21,662 nucleotides of DNA from Gammaproteobacteria bacterium. Its GTDB lineage: Bacteria; Pseudomonadota; Gammaproteobacteria; JALTLT01. Below are positions 8,099-15,460 of the stretch, in pieces. Below the pieces are notes generated by a model. It saw nothing but the letters and a program-made list of their open reading frames with translations. It was not told the DNA's origin and searched no databases. The position numbers and the translations under genes are program-made. Every line of letters starts with the position of its first letter. Within the stretch, counting starts at the first letter, position 1. The stretch is taken from NCBI GenBank assembly GCA_027001815.1, contig JALTLT010000136.1, forward strand, positions 1 to 21,662. Reading direction: 5' to 3'.

Positions 8099-8860
8099 TC
8101 AGGCCACCGACTCCAGGGCCTCTCGTACCAGTCGCTCCAGGCCCGCCTGGTCCAGCAGCCGCTTGCTCTCGTCACGCACCTCGGCACGGAAGCGCCGCTG
8201 CAGGAGCAGGACGGCAGAGAGCAGCGCCTCCAGGGCGGCGGGGTTGTCGCGACCGCGGCGCAGATGGGTGAAGAGGATCAGTGCGGGGCTCGAGAACTCT
8301 TCCAGATCGGGTGCGATCGCCCCCGGTTCACGGCTGTCGGCCAGGCTGTAGAGCAGCTCTCCACCGCTGCCGTAGCGGTGGAAGATGGACATCTCGCCGT
8401 GCTCCATGCCCAGTTCGGCGAGGGTCTCCGCCAGCCGCGCACCGCCGAACCCCCCCACCTCGCGGGCCACCAGGAAGAAGAGCACCAGCCGCTCGGCCTC
8501 CTGCTCCGCACCCTCCTCGTCGGCGGGCGCGGAAGATTCCCTCTCCGGGGCGCCGGAGGGCTCCTCGCCCCCCTCCGGCGGAGCCTTCCCCTCGCGCCCG
8601 GCCTCCTCCTCGTCCACTGCCATCTCGGCGCCCGGGCGGATGGCGCCACCCAGTTCACTCAGCTCCCCGGGCAGGGGCTCGCGGGCGCGGTCGGAGACGC
8701 GCAGGGAGATCTCCTCGCCGGGATCGGGACCCGCCCCCTCTTCTCGCCTGCCGCGGCGACGGATGCGGCGCCCCATCCCATCGCGCCCGCTGAGGTAGAG
8801 GATCAGCAGCAACCCGATTCCCAGACCGAGCAACACCCAGCGCAGCGCATTCATCTCCAT
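8099..8860 (-). CDS. zipA: Cell division protein ZipA
   Basis: This 253-residue protein is an essential-type divisome component that tethers FtsZ to the inner membrane. It has the ZipA layout. A single N-terminal membrane helix (about 6-22, ALRWVLLGLGIGLLLILY) is followed by a basic patch (RRIRRRGRR). A long charged Glu/Pro/Gly-rich linker spans about 35-120. The C-terminal FtsZ-binding domain starts near residue 122 (LVLFFLVARE) and includes MSIFHRYGSGGELLYSLADS and PGAIAPDLEEFSSPALILF. The linker is shorter than in E. coli (328 residues total), common outside the enterics. ATG 8860 lies 9 bp after the smc stop, indicating co-transcription; Met at codon 3 is an alternative start. The gene order smc-zipA-ligA supports the call. 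Confidence 0.93.
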   Translation of the reverse strand: MEMNALRWVLLGLGIGLLLILYLSGRDGMGRRIRRRGRREEGAGPDPGEEISLRVSDRAREPLPGELSELGGAIRPGAEMAVDEEEAGREGKAPPEGGEEPSGAPERESSAPADEEGAEQEAERLVLFFLVAREVGGFGGARLAETLAELGMEHGEMSIFHRYGSGGELLYSLADSREPGAIAPDLEEFSSPALILFTHLRRGRDNPAALEALLSAVLLLQRRFRAEVRDESKRLLDQAGLERLVREALESVA

Positions 8861-8869
8861 GGCACGCCC

Positions 8870-11800
8870 TCAGCCGACCACCATGCGCACGGCCTCTTCC
8901 ACATCCACCGCCACCAGCCGCGACACCCCCGGCTCATGCATGGTGACGCCGGAGAGCTGCTCGGCGATGGCCATGGTCTGCTTGTTGTGAGTGATGAAGA
9001 TGAACTGGACCTTCTCCGACATCTCCCGTACCAGGTCGCAGAACCGGCCCACGTTGGCATCGTCGAGGGGCGCGTCCACCTCGTCGAGCATGCAGAAGGG
9101 GGCCGGATTGAGCCGGAAGATGGAGAAGACCAGCGCCACCGCGGTGAGCGCCTTCTCGCCTCCGGAGAGGAGGTGGATGGAGCTGTTGCGCTTGCCGGGT
9201 GGCCGCGCCATCACCGTCACCCCGGCGCTGAGCAGATCCTCTTCGGTGAGTTCGAGATAGGCGTGGCCGCCGCCGAAGAGACGCGGAAAGAGTTCCTTGA
9301 TCCCGGCATTGACCCGGTCGAAGACATCCTTGAAGCGGGTGCGGGTCTCGCGGTCGATCTTGCGGATGGCGTTCTCGAGGGTCTCCAGTGCCTCGGTCAC
9401 GTCGGCGTGCTGGCTGTCGATGTAGCGCTTGCGCTCCGCCTGCTGCTCATACTCCTCGATGGCGGCCAGGTTGATGGGGCCGAGGCGCTGGATGCGCCGG
9501 GCGATGCGCTCCACCCTTTCCTGCCACTCCCCCTCGCGCGCCTCGGCGGGCAACGCGGCGAGCAGTGCCTCCAGCTCCAGGCCGATCTCGGCGAGCTGCT
9601 CCGCCAGCGTGGCGCGCCGGATCTCCAGCTCGCGGCGCGCCATGCGCTGCTGCTCGAGGGCGTCGCGCCGCTCCCGGGCGCGCTGGTCGAGACGGTTGCG
9701 ATTCTGCTCCAGCTCGCGCAGGCGGGCATCCAGCTCCTCCAGGCGACCGCGGGCGGTGGCCATCTCCCGATCCACCTCCTGCCGTTTCTCGAGAAGCGTC
9801 TCCAGCTCCTGCCGCAGCGCCTCCTGGGGTGCCATCGCCTCCTCGAGGGCCCCCTCCAGCTCCTCCACCCGACGATTCATCTCTTCCGACTGTCGCTCCA
9901 TCCGCTCCAGGCTCTGGGCGAGCGAGGTCTCGCGGGAACGCATCGACTCCACCTGCAGGGCCAGTTCGTGGGCCCGGTCCCGATCCCGCCGCGCCTGTTC
10001 CCGCGCCTGCTCGAGCGCGGCGGCGAGCTGTTCCCGCTCCGCCTGTAACAGCTCCCTCTCGCGGGCCAGCTCCTCCATCTCCTCCAGCGCCCGGGCCTGC
10101 AGGGCACGCGCCTCGGCCACCTCCTGGTCGATGCGCCCGGTCTGCTCGCTCAGTTCGGCCAGTTCCTTCTCGAGCCGCTCGCGGTCCGCCTCCACCTGCC
10201 CCTTGCGATTGCGTCGCACGTCGAGGCGGGTACGCAGATCGGCGTGGGCACGGTGGGCGCGGTGGAGGGCCTGCTGCGCCTCGTCCCGCTGCCCCTCCAG
10301 CAGATGGACCCGTTCGCGGGCGGCGGCCATCCGCTCCGCCAGCGCCTCGCTCTCCGCCAGGCGCCGCTCGATCTCCTCGTGGAGCTTGCGGATCTCCTGT
10401 TCGCGGGCGAGGATACCCGCCTTCTCGTCGCTCTCGCGCACCAGTCGCAGCCAGCCGGGACCTACCCAGACCCCCTCACGCGTCACCAGCGACTCCCCGG
10501 CGGCGAGAGTCTCCCGTTTCGCCAGCGCCTCCTCGAGGCTCTCCGCACAGTAGACACCAGCCAGCAGACCCGAGACCTCCACCGGCGACTCCACCTGCTC
10601 CAGCAACGGCACCCATCCCTCGCGCGGACGCCAGGGGGAGGCCGGCCCACCGCCGTCGACCAGGCTCAGGGAACCCCGATCGAACCCGGCGAGATCCCGG
10701 GCCGCCCCTTCGAGCCGTTCGACACAGACCGCCTCCAGGGCGTGACCGAGCACCATCTCCGCAGCCCCTTCCCACCCCTCGGCGACCCGGATGCGCTGGG
10801 CCAGACGCGGCAGCTCGGCGAGCCCCCGCTTCTCCAGCCACTGCACCACCTGGCTGCCCGCCGCGTTGCCCAGTGCCGCCTGTTGCAGCGCCTCCAGGGA
10901 GGCGAGACGCCCACGACGGCGCTGCAGCTCCCCCCGCGCCTGGTCCACCTGGTCGTGGAGACTACGGACCTCCTCGCGCGCCTCGCGCACCGCCTCCAGG
11001 AGCTGCTCGACCCCCTCCTGTGCCTGGGAGACCGCCTCGGCCTGCAGCGCCTCCTCCTCCTCGAGGCGGGCGATCTCCTCGTCGAGGCTGGTGCTGTCCA
11101 TCATCGCCAGGGTCTCACCCAAACGGGTCCGGCGGCTCTCCATCTGGATCGTCTGGCGCTCCAACTGCTCGATGCGGGTGCGCTCCACCTGGGCCTGCTG
11201 GGCCGGCCTGGCCGCCCGCTGGTTGAACGCCTCCCACTGCTCCTGCCAGCCACGCATGCGCCCCTCCGCCTCCTCCCGGAGCGCGGCCGAGGCGCCCTCC
11301 GCCCGGCGCAGCAGTTCCAGTTCCGGTTCGCGGGCGGCAAGCCCCTCCCGCAGGGCGGCGAGCTGGGCACGATCCTGCTCCAGATGGTGCTGCAGATCGG
11401 CCAGCGAACGTCGGGCCCGTTCCAGATCCTCCTGCTGCTGGCGGTGCCGCTCCCGACCGTGCTGGATCGCCTGCTCCACCCGCGCCAGATCGGCGCCCAC
11501 CGCGTAGTGGCGTGCCTGAACCTGGTTGAAACCCTCCTGGGCCTCCACGTGGGCGGCGCGCTCCCGCTCCAGCTCCGCCTCCAGCGCCCGCTGGTCCGCC
11601 ACCACCGCCTCGAGGGCGGTCTCCGCCTCTGCCACTCTCCGGTCCCGCTCCTCCATCTGCCGGTCCAGATCCCGCAGGCGGATGGCGAGCAGCTCGGCCT
11701 TCAGCCGCCGCTCCTCCTCCTTGTACTCCTTGTAGCGCTCGGCGGTCCGCGCCTGTCGCTGCAGATGCTGAAGTTGTTTCTCAAGTTCATCTCTCAAGTC

Positions 11801-12385
11801 ATTGAGTCGATCCAGATTCTCTCGGGTATGACGAATCCGGTTCTCGGTCTCCCGACGGCGCTCCTTGTAGCGCGAGATGCCGGCCGCCTCCTCCAGGAAG
11901 ACACGCAGCTCCTCAGGCTTGGCCTCGATCACCCGGGAGATCATCCCCTGTTCGATGATGGAGTAGCTGCGGGGCCCCAGTCCGGTGCCCAGGAAGATGT
12001 CGGTGATGTCGCGACGGCGACAGCGGGTGCCGTTGAGGGAGTAGATCGACTGACCGTCGCGGGAGACGGTCCGCTTGACCGAGATCTCGGCATACTTGGC
12101 GTACTCGCCGCCGATAGTGCCGTCGGAGTTGTCGAACACCAGCTCCACCGAGGCGGTTCCCACCGGTTTGCGGGTGGCAGAGCCGTTGAAGATGACATCG
12201 GTCATGGAGTCGCCCCGCAGGTGCTTCGCGGAGCTCTCGCCCATCACCCAGCGCACCGCATCGATGACGTTGGACTTGCCGCAACCGTTGGGACCCACCA
12301 CCGCCACCAGATCGCTGCCGAGCTGCAGGGAGGTGGGATCGACGAACGACTTGAAACCGGCAAGCTTGATCTTGGAAAGACGCAT
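8870..12385 (-). CDS. smc: Chromosome segregation ATPase SMC
   Basis: This is a canonical 1171-residue SMC, a cytoplasmic DNA-organising ATPase that works with ScpA and ScpB (not in the window). The N-terminal head starts MRLSKIKLAGFKSF with Walker A GPNGCGKSN at 31-39. A long coiled coil runs to about 500. The hinge lies about 500-650, followed by the returning coiled coil. The C-terminal head has the signature LLSGGEKALTAVAL (near 1070) and Walker B FCMLDEVDAPLDD (near 1095). The frame is open a further 35 codons upstream, but those codons run into the hairpin repeat and lack SMC character, so ATG 12385 is chosen. It is preceded by the purine-rich AGAGAGA. It is the first gene of a four-gene operon. 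SMC instead of MukB places the organism outside the enteric-like gammaproteobacteria. Confidence 0.97.
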   Translation of the reverse strand: MRLSKIKLAGFKSFVDPTSLQLGSDLVAVVGPNGCGKSNVIDAVRWVMGESSAKHLRGDSMTDVIFNGSATRKPVGTASVELVFDNSDGTIGGEYAKYAEISVKRTVSRDGQSIYSLNGTRCRRRDITDIFLGTGLGPRSYSIIEQGMISRVIEAKPEELRVFLEEAAGISRYKERRRETENRIRHTRENLDRLNDLRDELEKQLQHLQRQARTAERYKEYKEEERRLKAELLAIRLRDLDRQMEERDRRVAEAETALEAVVADQRALEAELERERAAHVEAQEGFNQVQARHYAVGADLARVEQAIQHGRERHRQQQEDLERARRSLADLQHHLEQDRAQLAALREGLAAREPELELLRRAEGASAALREEAEGRMRGWQEQWEAFNQRAARPAQQAQVERTRIEQLERQTIQMESRRTRLGETLAMMDSTSLDEEIARLEEEEALQAEAVSQAQEGVEQLLEAVREAREEVRSLHDQVDQARGELQRRRGRLASLEALQQAALGNAAGSQVVQWLEKRGLAELPRLAQRIRVAEGWEGAAEMVLGHALEAVCVERLEGAARDLAGFDRGSLSLVDGGGPASPWRPREGWVPLLEQVESPVEVSGLLAGVYCAESLEEALAKRETLAAGESLVTREGVWVGPGWLRLVRESDEKAGILAREQEIRKLHEEIERRLAESEALAERMAAARERVHLLEGQRDEAQQALHRAHRAHADLRTRLDVRRNRKGQVEADRERLEKELAELSEQTGRIDQEVAEARALQARALEEMEELARERELLQAEREQLAAALEQAREQARRDRDRAHELALQVESMRSRETSLAQSLERMERQSEEMNRRVEELEGALEEAMAPQEALRQELETLLEKRQEVDREMATARGRLEELDARLRELEQNRNRLDQRARERRDALEQQRMARRELEIRRATLAEQLAEIGLELEALLAALPAEAREGEWQERVERIARRIQRLGPINLAAIEEYEQQAERKRYIDSQHADVTEALETLENAIRKIDRETRTRFKDVFDRVNAGIKELFPRLFGGGHAYLELTEEDLLSAGVTVMARPPGKRNSSIHLLSGGEKALTAVALVFSIFRLNPAPFCMLDEVDAPLDDANVGRFCDLVREMSEKVQFIFITHNKQTMAIAEQLSGVTMHEPGVSRLVAVDVEEAVRMVVG

Positions 12386-12440
12386 GAATCTCTCTGGGTC
12401 CGTAGGATCGGGACAAAACAGTGTGTGGTCGGCCCCCCTT

Positions 12441-12606
12441 AACAGGCTGTTGAAAAACCCCGTTTCTCGGCAGCCTGTGCCGCGGCGCATGGATGCGCCG
12501 CCGTTTTCAATGACGACAAGTCATTGAAAACGCAAGGAAGCCGGAAATCGCATTTTCGGCTTCCGGCGTTGAAAAAGGCCAGGACGGCCTTTTTCAACAT
12601 CCTGTT
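12441..12606 (+). repeat. Hairpin repeat family, copy C (full 166-bp unit, first of tandem)
   Basis: This full unit consists almost entirely of five hairpins. Module i (12442-12478) is a 17-bp stem with loop CCC, one A-C mismatch and two wobbles. Module ii (12482-12501) is an 8-bp stem with loop TGGA. Module iii (12502-12532) has a 13-bp stem. Module iv (12536-12564) has a 12-bp stem. Module v (12568-12598) has a 13-bp stem and an AGGAC loop. It begins and ends at TTAA (12439-12442 and 12605-12608) and is followed immediately by copy D. It sits 55 bp upstream of the smc start codon, between divergent smc and queF. Confidence 0.95.
12568..12598. terminator. Bidirectional intrinsic-terminator-like hairpin (module v of copy C)
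   Basis: The stem is A-run + GGCC on the left and GGCC + T-run on the right, with loop AGGAC. On either strand this gives a GC stem followed by five Ts, the form of a Rho-independent terminator. The same structure recurs at 12734-12764 and 21634-21662. Confidence 0.55.
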
Positions 12607-12772
12607 AACAGGCTGTTGAAAAACCCCGTTTTTCGACAGCCTGTGCCGCGGCGCATGGATGCGCCGCCGTTTTCAATGACGACAAGTCATTGAAAACGCA
12701 AGGAAGCCGGAAATCGCATTTTCGGCTTCCGGCGTTGAAAAAGGCCAGGACGGCCTTTTTCAACATCCTGTT
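12607..12772 (+). repeat. Hairpin repeat family, copy D (full 166-bp unit, second of tandem)
   Basis: This is identical to copy C except for two positions (T at 12632 for C at 12466, A at 12636 for G at 12470). Both changes are in the right arm of module i, where they improve pairing to a 17-bp stem with a single wobble. The junction with copy C is the palindrome CCTGTTAACAGG. The right end CCTGTTAAGGGGGG mirrors the left flank CCCCCCTTAACAGG of copy C, so the tandem pair as a whole has inverted ends. Confidence 0.95.
12734..12764. terminator. Bidirectional intrinsic-terminator-like hairpin (module v of copy D)
   Basis: This has the same sequence as the copy C hairpin: a 13-bp stem with GGCC core, A-run before and T-run after. 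It lies upstream of queF and could stop transcription entering from the repeat array. Confidence 0.55.
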
Positions 12773-12773
12773 A

Positions 12774-12940
12774 AGGGGGGTGGCGGGCGGCCGCTGCAGC
12801 GGCCATCCGGCGATACGCGAATCGACCTCGGCCGCTACCGATACCGAGGCCCTCCCGCCGGGTTTTTCAATCGCAGTGGGGTAGTGTAATGTATCTGCCC
12901 CTCAATCCAAACGCCTATTCCGCCGCCCCGCGAGAACGAC
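12774..12940 (+). promoter_or_regulatory. Leader/promoter region of queF with 16-bp palindrome
   Basis: This non-coding stretch holds a perfect 16-bp palindrome at 12789-12804 (GGCCGCTGCAGCGGCC), a possible operator or hairpin. A weaker inverted repeat, CCTCGG with CCGAGG, lies near 12828-12851. A loose promoter candidate is TTTTTC with TGTAAT (12884-12889), spaced about 16 bp. No preQ1 riboswitch was recognised. Confidence 0.35.
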
Positions 12941-13330
12941 ATGAGTACACGACCGAGCAAGGATCTGGAGACCTTCGACAATCCCAATCCGGAGAGGGAC
13001 TACACCATCCGCATCCGGGTGCCCGAATTCACCTGCCTCTGTCCCAAGACGGGGCAGCCCGACTTCGCCACCCTGCACATCGAGTACGTCCCGGACCGGC
13101 TCTGCGTGGAACTCAAGTCACTGAAGCTCTACGTCTGGTCCTTCCGGGACGAGGGGGCCTTCCACGAGGCGGTGACCAATCGCATCCTGGAGGATCTGGT
13201 GACCGCCTGCGCCCCCCGCTTCATGCGCATCCGGGCCGAGTTCAACGTGCGTGGCGGCATCTACACCACGGTGGTGGCGGAGCACCGCGCCAGCGGATGG
13301 ACGCCCCCCCCTCCCGTCTCCCTCCCCTGA
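12941..13330 (+). CDS. queF: NADPH-dependent 7-cyano-7-deazaguanine reductase (short, YkvM type)
   Basis: This 129-residue enzyme reduces preQ0 to preQ1 with NADPH in the queuosine tRNA-modification pathway. It is the short unimodular form (Bacillus YkvM type), not the ~280-residue bimodular form of E. coli. Diagnostic residues are FTCLCPKTGQPDFA, with catalytic C34 (second cysteine) and D41, and the QueF motif ELKSLKLY around 57-64. The tail HRASGWTPPPP is unremarkable. ATG 12941 is preceded by GAGAACGAC, a modest ribosome-binding site, and it fits the family N terminus (TFDNPNPERDYTI). The next gene overlaps its 3' end or starts 2 bp after it. No other queuosine genes are adjacent. Confidence 0.95.
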   Translation: MSTRPSKDLETFDNPNPERDYTIRIRVPEFTCLCPKTGQPDFATLHIEYVPDRLCVELKSLKLYVWSFRDEGAFHEAVTNRILEDLVTACAPRFMRIRAEFNVRGGIYTTVVAEHRASGWTPPPPVSLP

Positions 13331-14610
13331 CCGTGACCGCCCCGCTGTACCTGGGCATCGATTTCGGTACCTCCGGTTGCCGGGCCCTGGCCATCGATGG
13401 CGAGGGCCAGGTGGCGGCCGAGGCACGGGTCCCCATGCCCCCGCCGCACCGGGAGGGGGGTGGCGAGTCCCGGCAGGACCCCCTCCTGTGGTGGGAGGCG
13501 CTGGAGAGCGTGACAGCGCGACTGTGGGAAGAGATTCCGGCGAAGCGGGTCGCGGCGGTGGCCATCGATGGCACCTCTGCGACACTGGTGGTCACCGATG
13601 GGGAGGGGAAGCCCCTCACCGAGGCATGGATGTACGACGACGCCAGCGCCACCGAGGCGGCCCGGCGCGTCGCCTCGGTGATACCCGCTGCCAGCGCCGC
13701 CCACGGCCCCACCTCCAGTCTCGCCAAGCTGCTGAGCCTGCTGCCCTGCCATCCCGGAATCCGGCACGCCCTCCACCAGGCGGAGTGGATCACCGCCCGT
13801 CTCACCGGCAATCTCCGGTTGCGCGACGAAAACAACGCCCTGAAGATGGGTTACGACATCGTGGAGCGGCGCTGGCCCGACTGGCTGCTGGAGCTGGAAG
13901 TCACCGAAGAGGTGCTGGGCCAGGTGCGACCGCCGGGCACCCCGGCCGGCCGGGCCTCGACCGACGCCGCGGCCCGACTCGGCTTCGACCCCGCCACCCG
14001 GGTGGCCTGCGGCACCACCGACAGCACGGCGGGTTTCCTCGCCACGGGGGCGGTGGGGCTGGGCGAGGCGGTCACCTCCCTGGGCTCCACCCTGGTGCTC
14101 AAGATGATCTCGGACCGCCCCCTCTTCCACCCCCCCAGCGGGATCTACAGCCACCGCCTCGGTGACCGCTGGCTGGTTGGAGGTGCCTCCAACGCCGGCG
14201 GCGCGGTGCTGGAACGTTTCTTCTCCGCCGAAGAGATGGCGCGCCTCTCGGAGCGGATCGATCCGGCACAGCCGTCGGGACTCGACTACTACCCGCTACT
14301 GCGCCCCGGTGAGCGCTTTCCGCACGCCGACCCCCGTCTCCAGCCACGGCTGGAGCCTCGTCCGGCCGAGCCGGAGCGATTCCTCCATGGCCTGCTGGAG
14401 GGGTTGGCCCGCATCGAGGCGGAAGGCTATGCCCGCCTGGAGGCCCTCGGCGCCCCCCGCTTGCGTTCGGTACGCACCGTCGGCGGCGGTGCATCCAACC
14501 ACACCTGGCGGGCCATTCGACAGCGGCTCCTGGGGGTTCCGTTCCGTGAACCCCGGCACACCGAGGCGGCATACGGCGCCGCCCTCCTGGCCAGGGGCCT
14601 GGCCGGATGA
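13297..14610 (+). CDS. FGGY-family carbohydrate kinase, possibly D-ribulose kinase
   Basis: The protein has about 437 residues, short for the FGGY family (usually ~480-520) but close to the XK1/D-ribulose kinase subgroup of cyanobacteria and plants. It phosphorylates a sugar or polyol with ATP. Visible motifs are the first phosphate loop LGIDFGTSGCRA (19-30), AIDGTSAT, WMYDDASA (substrate-contact region), the catalytic-base region CGTTDSTAGFLATG (D242), SLGSTLVLK, VGGASNAGG and the adenosine-side VGGGASNHTWRAI. ATG 13297 overlaps queF by 34 bp; GTG 13333, 2 bp after the queF stop, is an alternative that trims 12 residues but has no ribosome-binding site. Translational coupling to queF is likely. 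The sugar specificity is inferred from resemblance only. Confidence 0.82.
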   Translation: MDAPPSRLPPLTVTAPLYLGIDFGTSGCRALAIDGEGQVAAEARVPMPPPHREGGGESRQDPLLWWEALESVTARLWEEIPAKRVAAVAIDGTSATLVVTDGEGKPLTEAWMYDDASATEAARRVASVIPAASAAHGPTSSLAKLLSLLPCHPGIRHALHQAEWITARLTGNLRLRDENNALKMGYDIVERRWPDWLLELEVTEEVLGQVRPPGTPAGRASTDAAARLGFDPATRVACGTTDSTAGFLATGAVGLGEAVTSLGSTLVLKMISDRPLFHPPSGIYSHRLGDRWLVGGASNAGGAVLERFFSAEEMARLSERIDPAQPSGLDYYPLLRPGERFPHADPRLQPRLEPRPAEPERFLHGLLEGLARIEAEGYARLEALGAPRLRSVRTVGGGASNHTWRAIRQRLLGVPFREPRHTEAAYGAALLARGLAG

Positions 14611-14827
14611 GGTCAGGGAGAAGAGAAGGGTTGGAACCGACGGAAAAAGCGTTCAAGATCGGTGCCGTACCGCCGAATACTGGTCAGTAGAGAACCCGGT
14701 AAGGCGGTATCACCGATGCTTGATCTCTCTTCAGCGCCCTTCCCCCGTGCGCCGAAAGGAATTCCCCCTCCTCTCTCCGTCTCTCCGCCCGATGGGGGTC
14801 GAGCGGATCGCACACCCATTCGGACCC
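14611..14827 (+). other. Spacer upstream of the signalling operon
   Basis: No gene is supported. An imperfect large stem (TACCGCC near 14667 with GGCGGTA near 14704) is visible, as is a pyrimidine-rich stretch before the next start. No riboswitch, including the GEMM c-di-GMP class, was recognised, and no confident promoter. Confidence 0.3.
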
Positions 14828-15457
14828 ATGACGAGAAACCCGACCATCGCCAGCTCGAATCTCCCGGCCCGGGCCACCACCCATGCGGCCATCTGTCTGA
14901 TCCTCTGCCTCGTGGCGCTTCCGCTGCGCGCCTCGGTGAGTGTGGAGAAGACCCCCAGCGACGTCTTCCTGAACATGCAGCGCATCTCCCTGCTGCTGGA
15001 CACGGTGCCGGGCTCGGCGGGTTTCACGCCTGACGATGTCTTCCGCGAGGTACTCACCATCCGCGAGGAGCCCATCCTCATCTCCGAGGCCCTCGACGAA
15101 TCCATACCCCGGACAGTCTGGCAGGACGTCCCCTTCCGCCCCGAGACGGAACCCGGCGACGTGCTGGTCAAGGCGCGGGAGGTGCTCGGGCTGATCCTCG
15201 AGGCCAAGCGCCGCGCCGGCATGTTCAACCTCCGCAACATCGCCACCCGACCGGAGAGTGTGGTGACACCCAGCGATGTCTTCAACCAGGTACGGCTGAT
15301 CGAGACGGAACTCACCGAGCTCAAGGTGTTCCTGGGGATCGACACCCTTCCTCCCCGCCCGCCGAAGCAGGAAGGAAAGAGCCCCGCCCACGTGCTGCAG
15401 ATGCTGGAGGGCATCACCGGCGCCCTCCGCATCTTCCTGCACCGGGAGCAGGCTTGA
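14828..15457 (+). CDS. Exported protein with five P-x-D-V-F/L repeats, unknown function
   Basis: I do not recognise this 209-residue protein. It has a signal peptide (hydrophobic core about 20-33, LRASVS at the likely cleavage site), so it is probably periplasmic. The rest is an array of about 20-residue motifs starting T/S-P-x-D-V-F/L followed by an amphipathic stretch: 42-60 (TPSDVF), 67-85 (TPDDVF), 108-126 (EPGDVL), 147-165 (TPSDVF) and 185-203 (SPAHVL). Spacing of the later units is about 38-41 residues. There are no Cys residues after the signal peptide and no recognisable catalytic motif. It ends 3 bp before a Cache-domain histidine kinase and is surely co-transcribed with it, suggesting a sensory accessory. 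ATG 14828 is chosen so the signal peptide is normal; ATG 14792 in frame adds 12 residues. Neither has a clear ribosome-binding site. Confidence 0.72.
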   Translation: MTRNPTIASSNLPARATTHAAICLILCLVALPLRASVSVEKTPSDVFLNMQRISLLLDTVPGSAGFTPDDVFREVLTIREEPILISEALDESIPRTVWQDVPFRPETEPGDVLVKAREVLGLILEAKRRAGMFNLRNIATRPESVVTPSDVFNQVRLIETELTELKVFLGIDTLPPRPPKQEGKSPAHVLQMLEGITGALRIFLHREQA

Positions 15458-15460
15458 ACC

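Noticed and set aside
4797..8351. 1184-codon open frame on the + strand
   Set aside because: Antisense shadow of the PAS-GGDEF-EAL gene, ligA and zipA; composition is low-complexity and lacks motifs.
10244..12442. Long + strand frames opposite smc (also 8264-10048 and 9565-11226)
   Set aside because: Antisense to the SMC coiled coil, whose repetitive Glu/Leu/Arg codons give Arg/Ser/Pro/Leu-rich shadows.
12386..12490. 35-codon N-terminal extension of SMC
   Set aside because: It runs into the hairpin repeat and is not SMC-like; ATG 12385 gives the canonical MRLSKIKLAGFKSF start.
12441..12772. CRISPR array or integron attC sites
   Set aside because: Units are 166 bp with no spacers and no cas or integrase genes; internal hairpins do not follow the attC layout.
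12789..12804. The 16-bp palindrome as a known operator
   Set aside because: It is a perfect palindrome but matches no regulator consensus I can name; left as a note in the queF leader.
14611..14827. c-di-GMP riboswitch or sigma28 promoter upstream of the signalling operon
   Set aside because: The GEMM core is not found; a GCCGAATA resembling a sigma28 -10 box has no matching -35.
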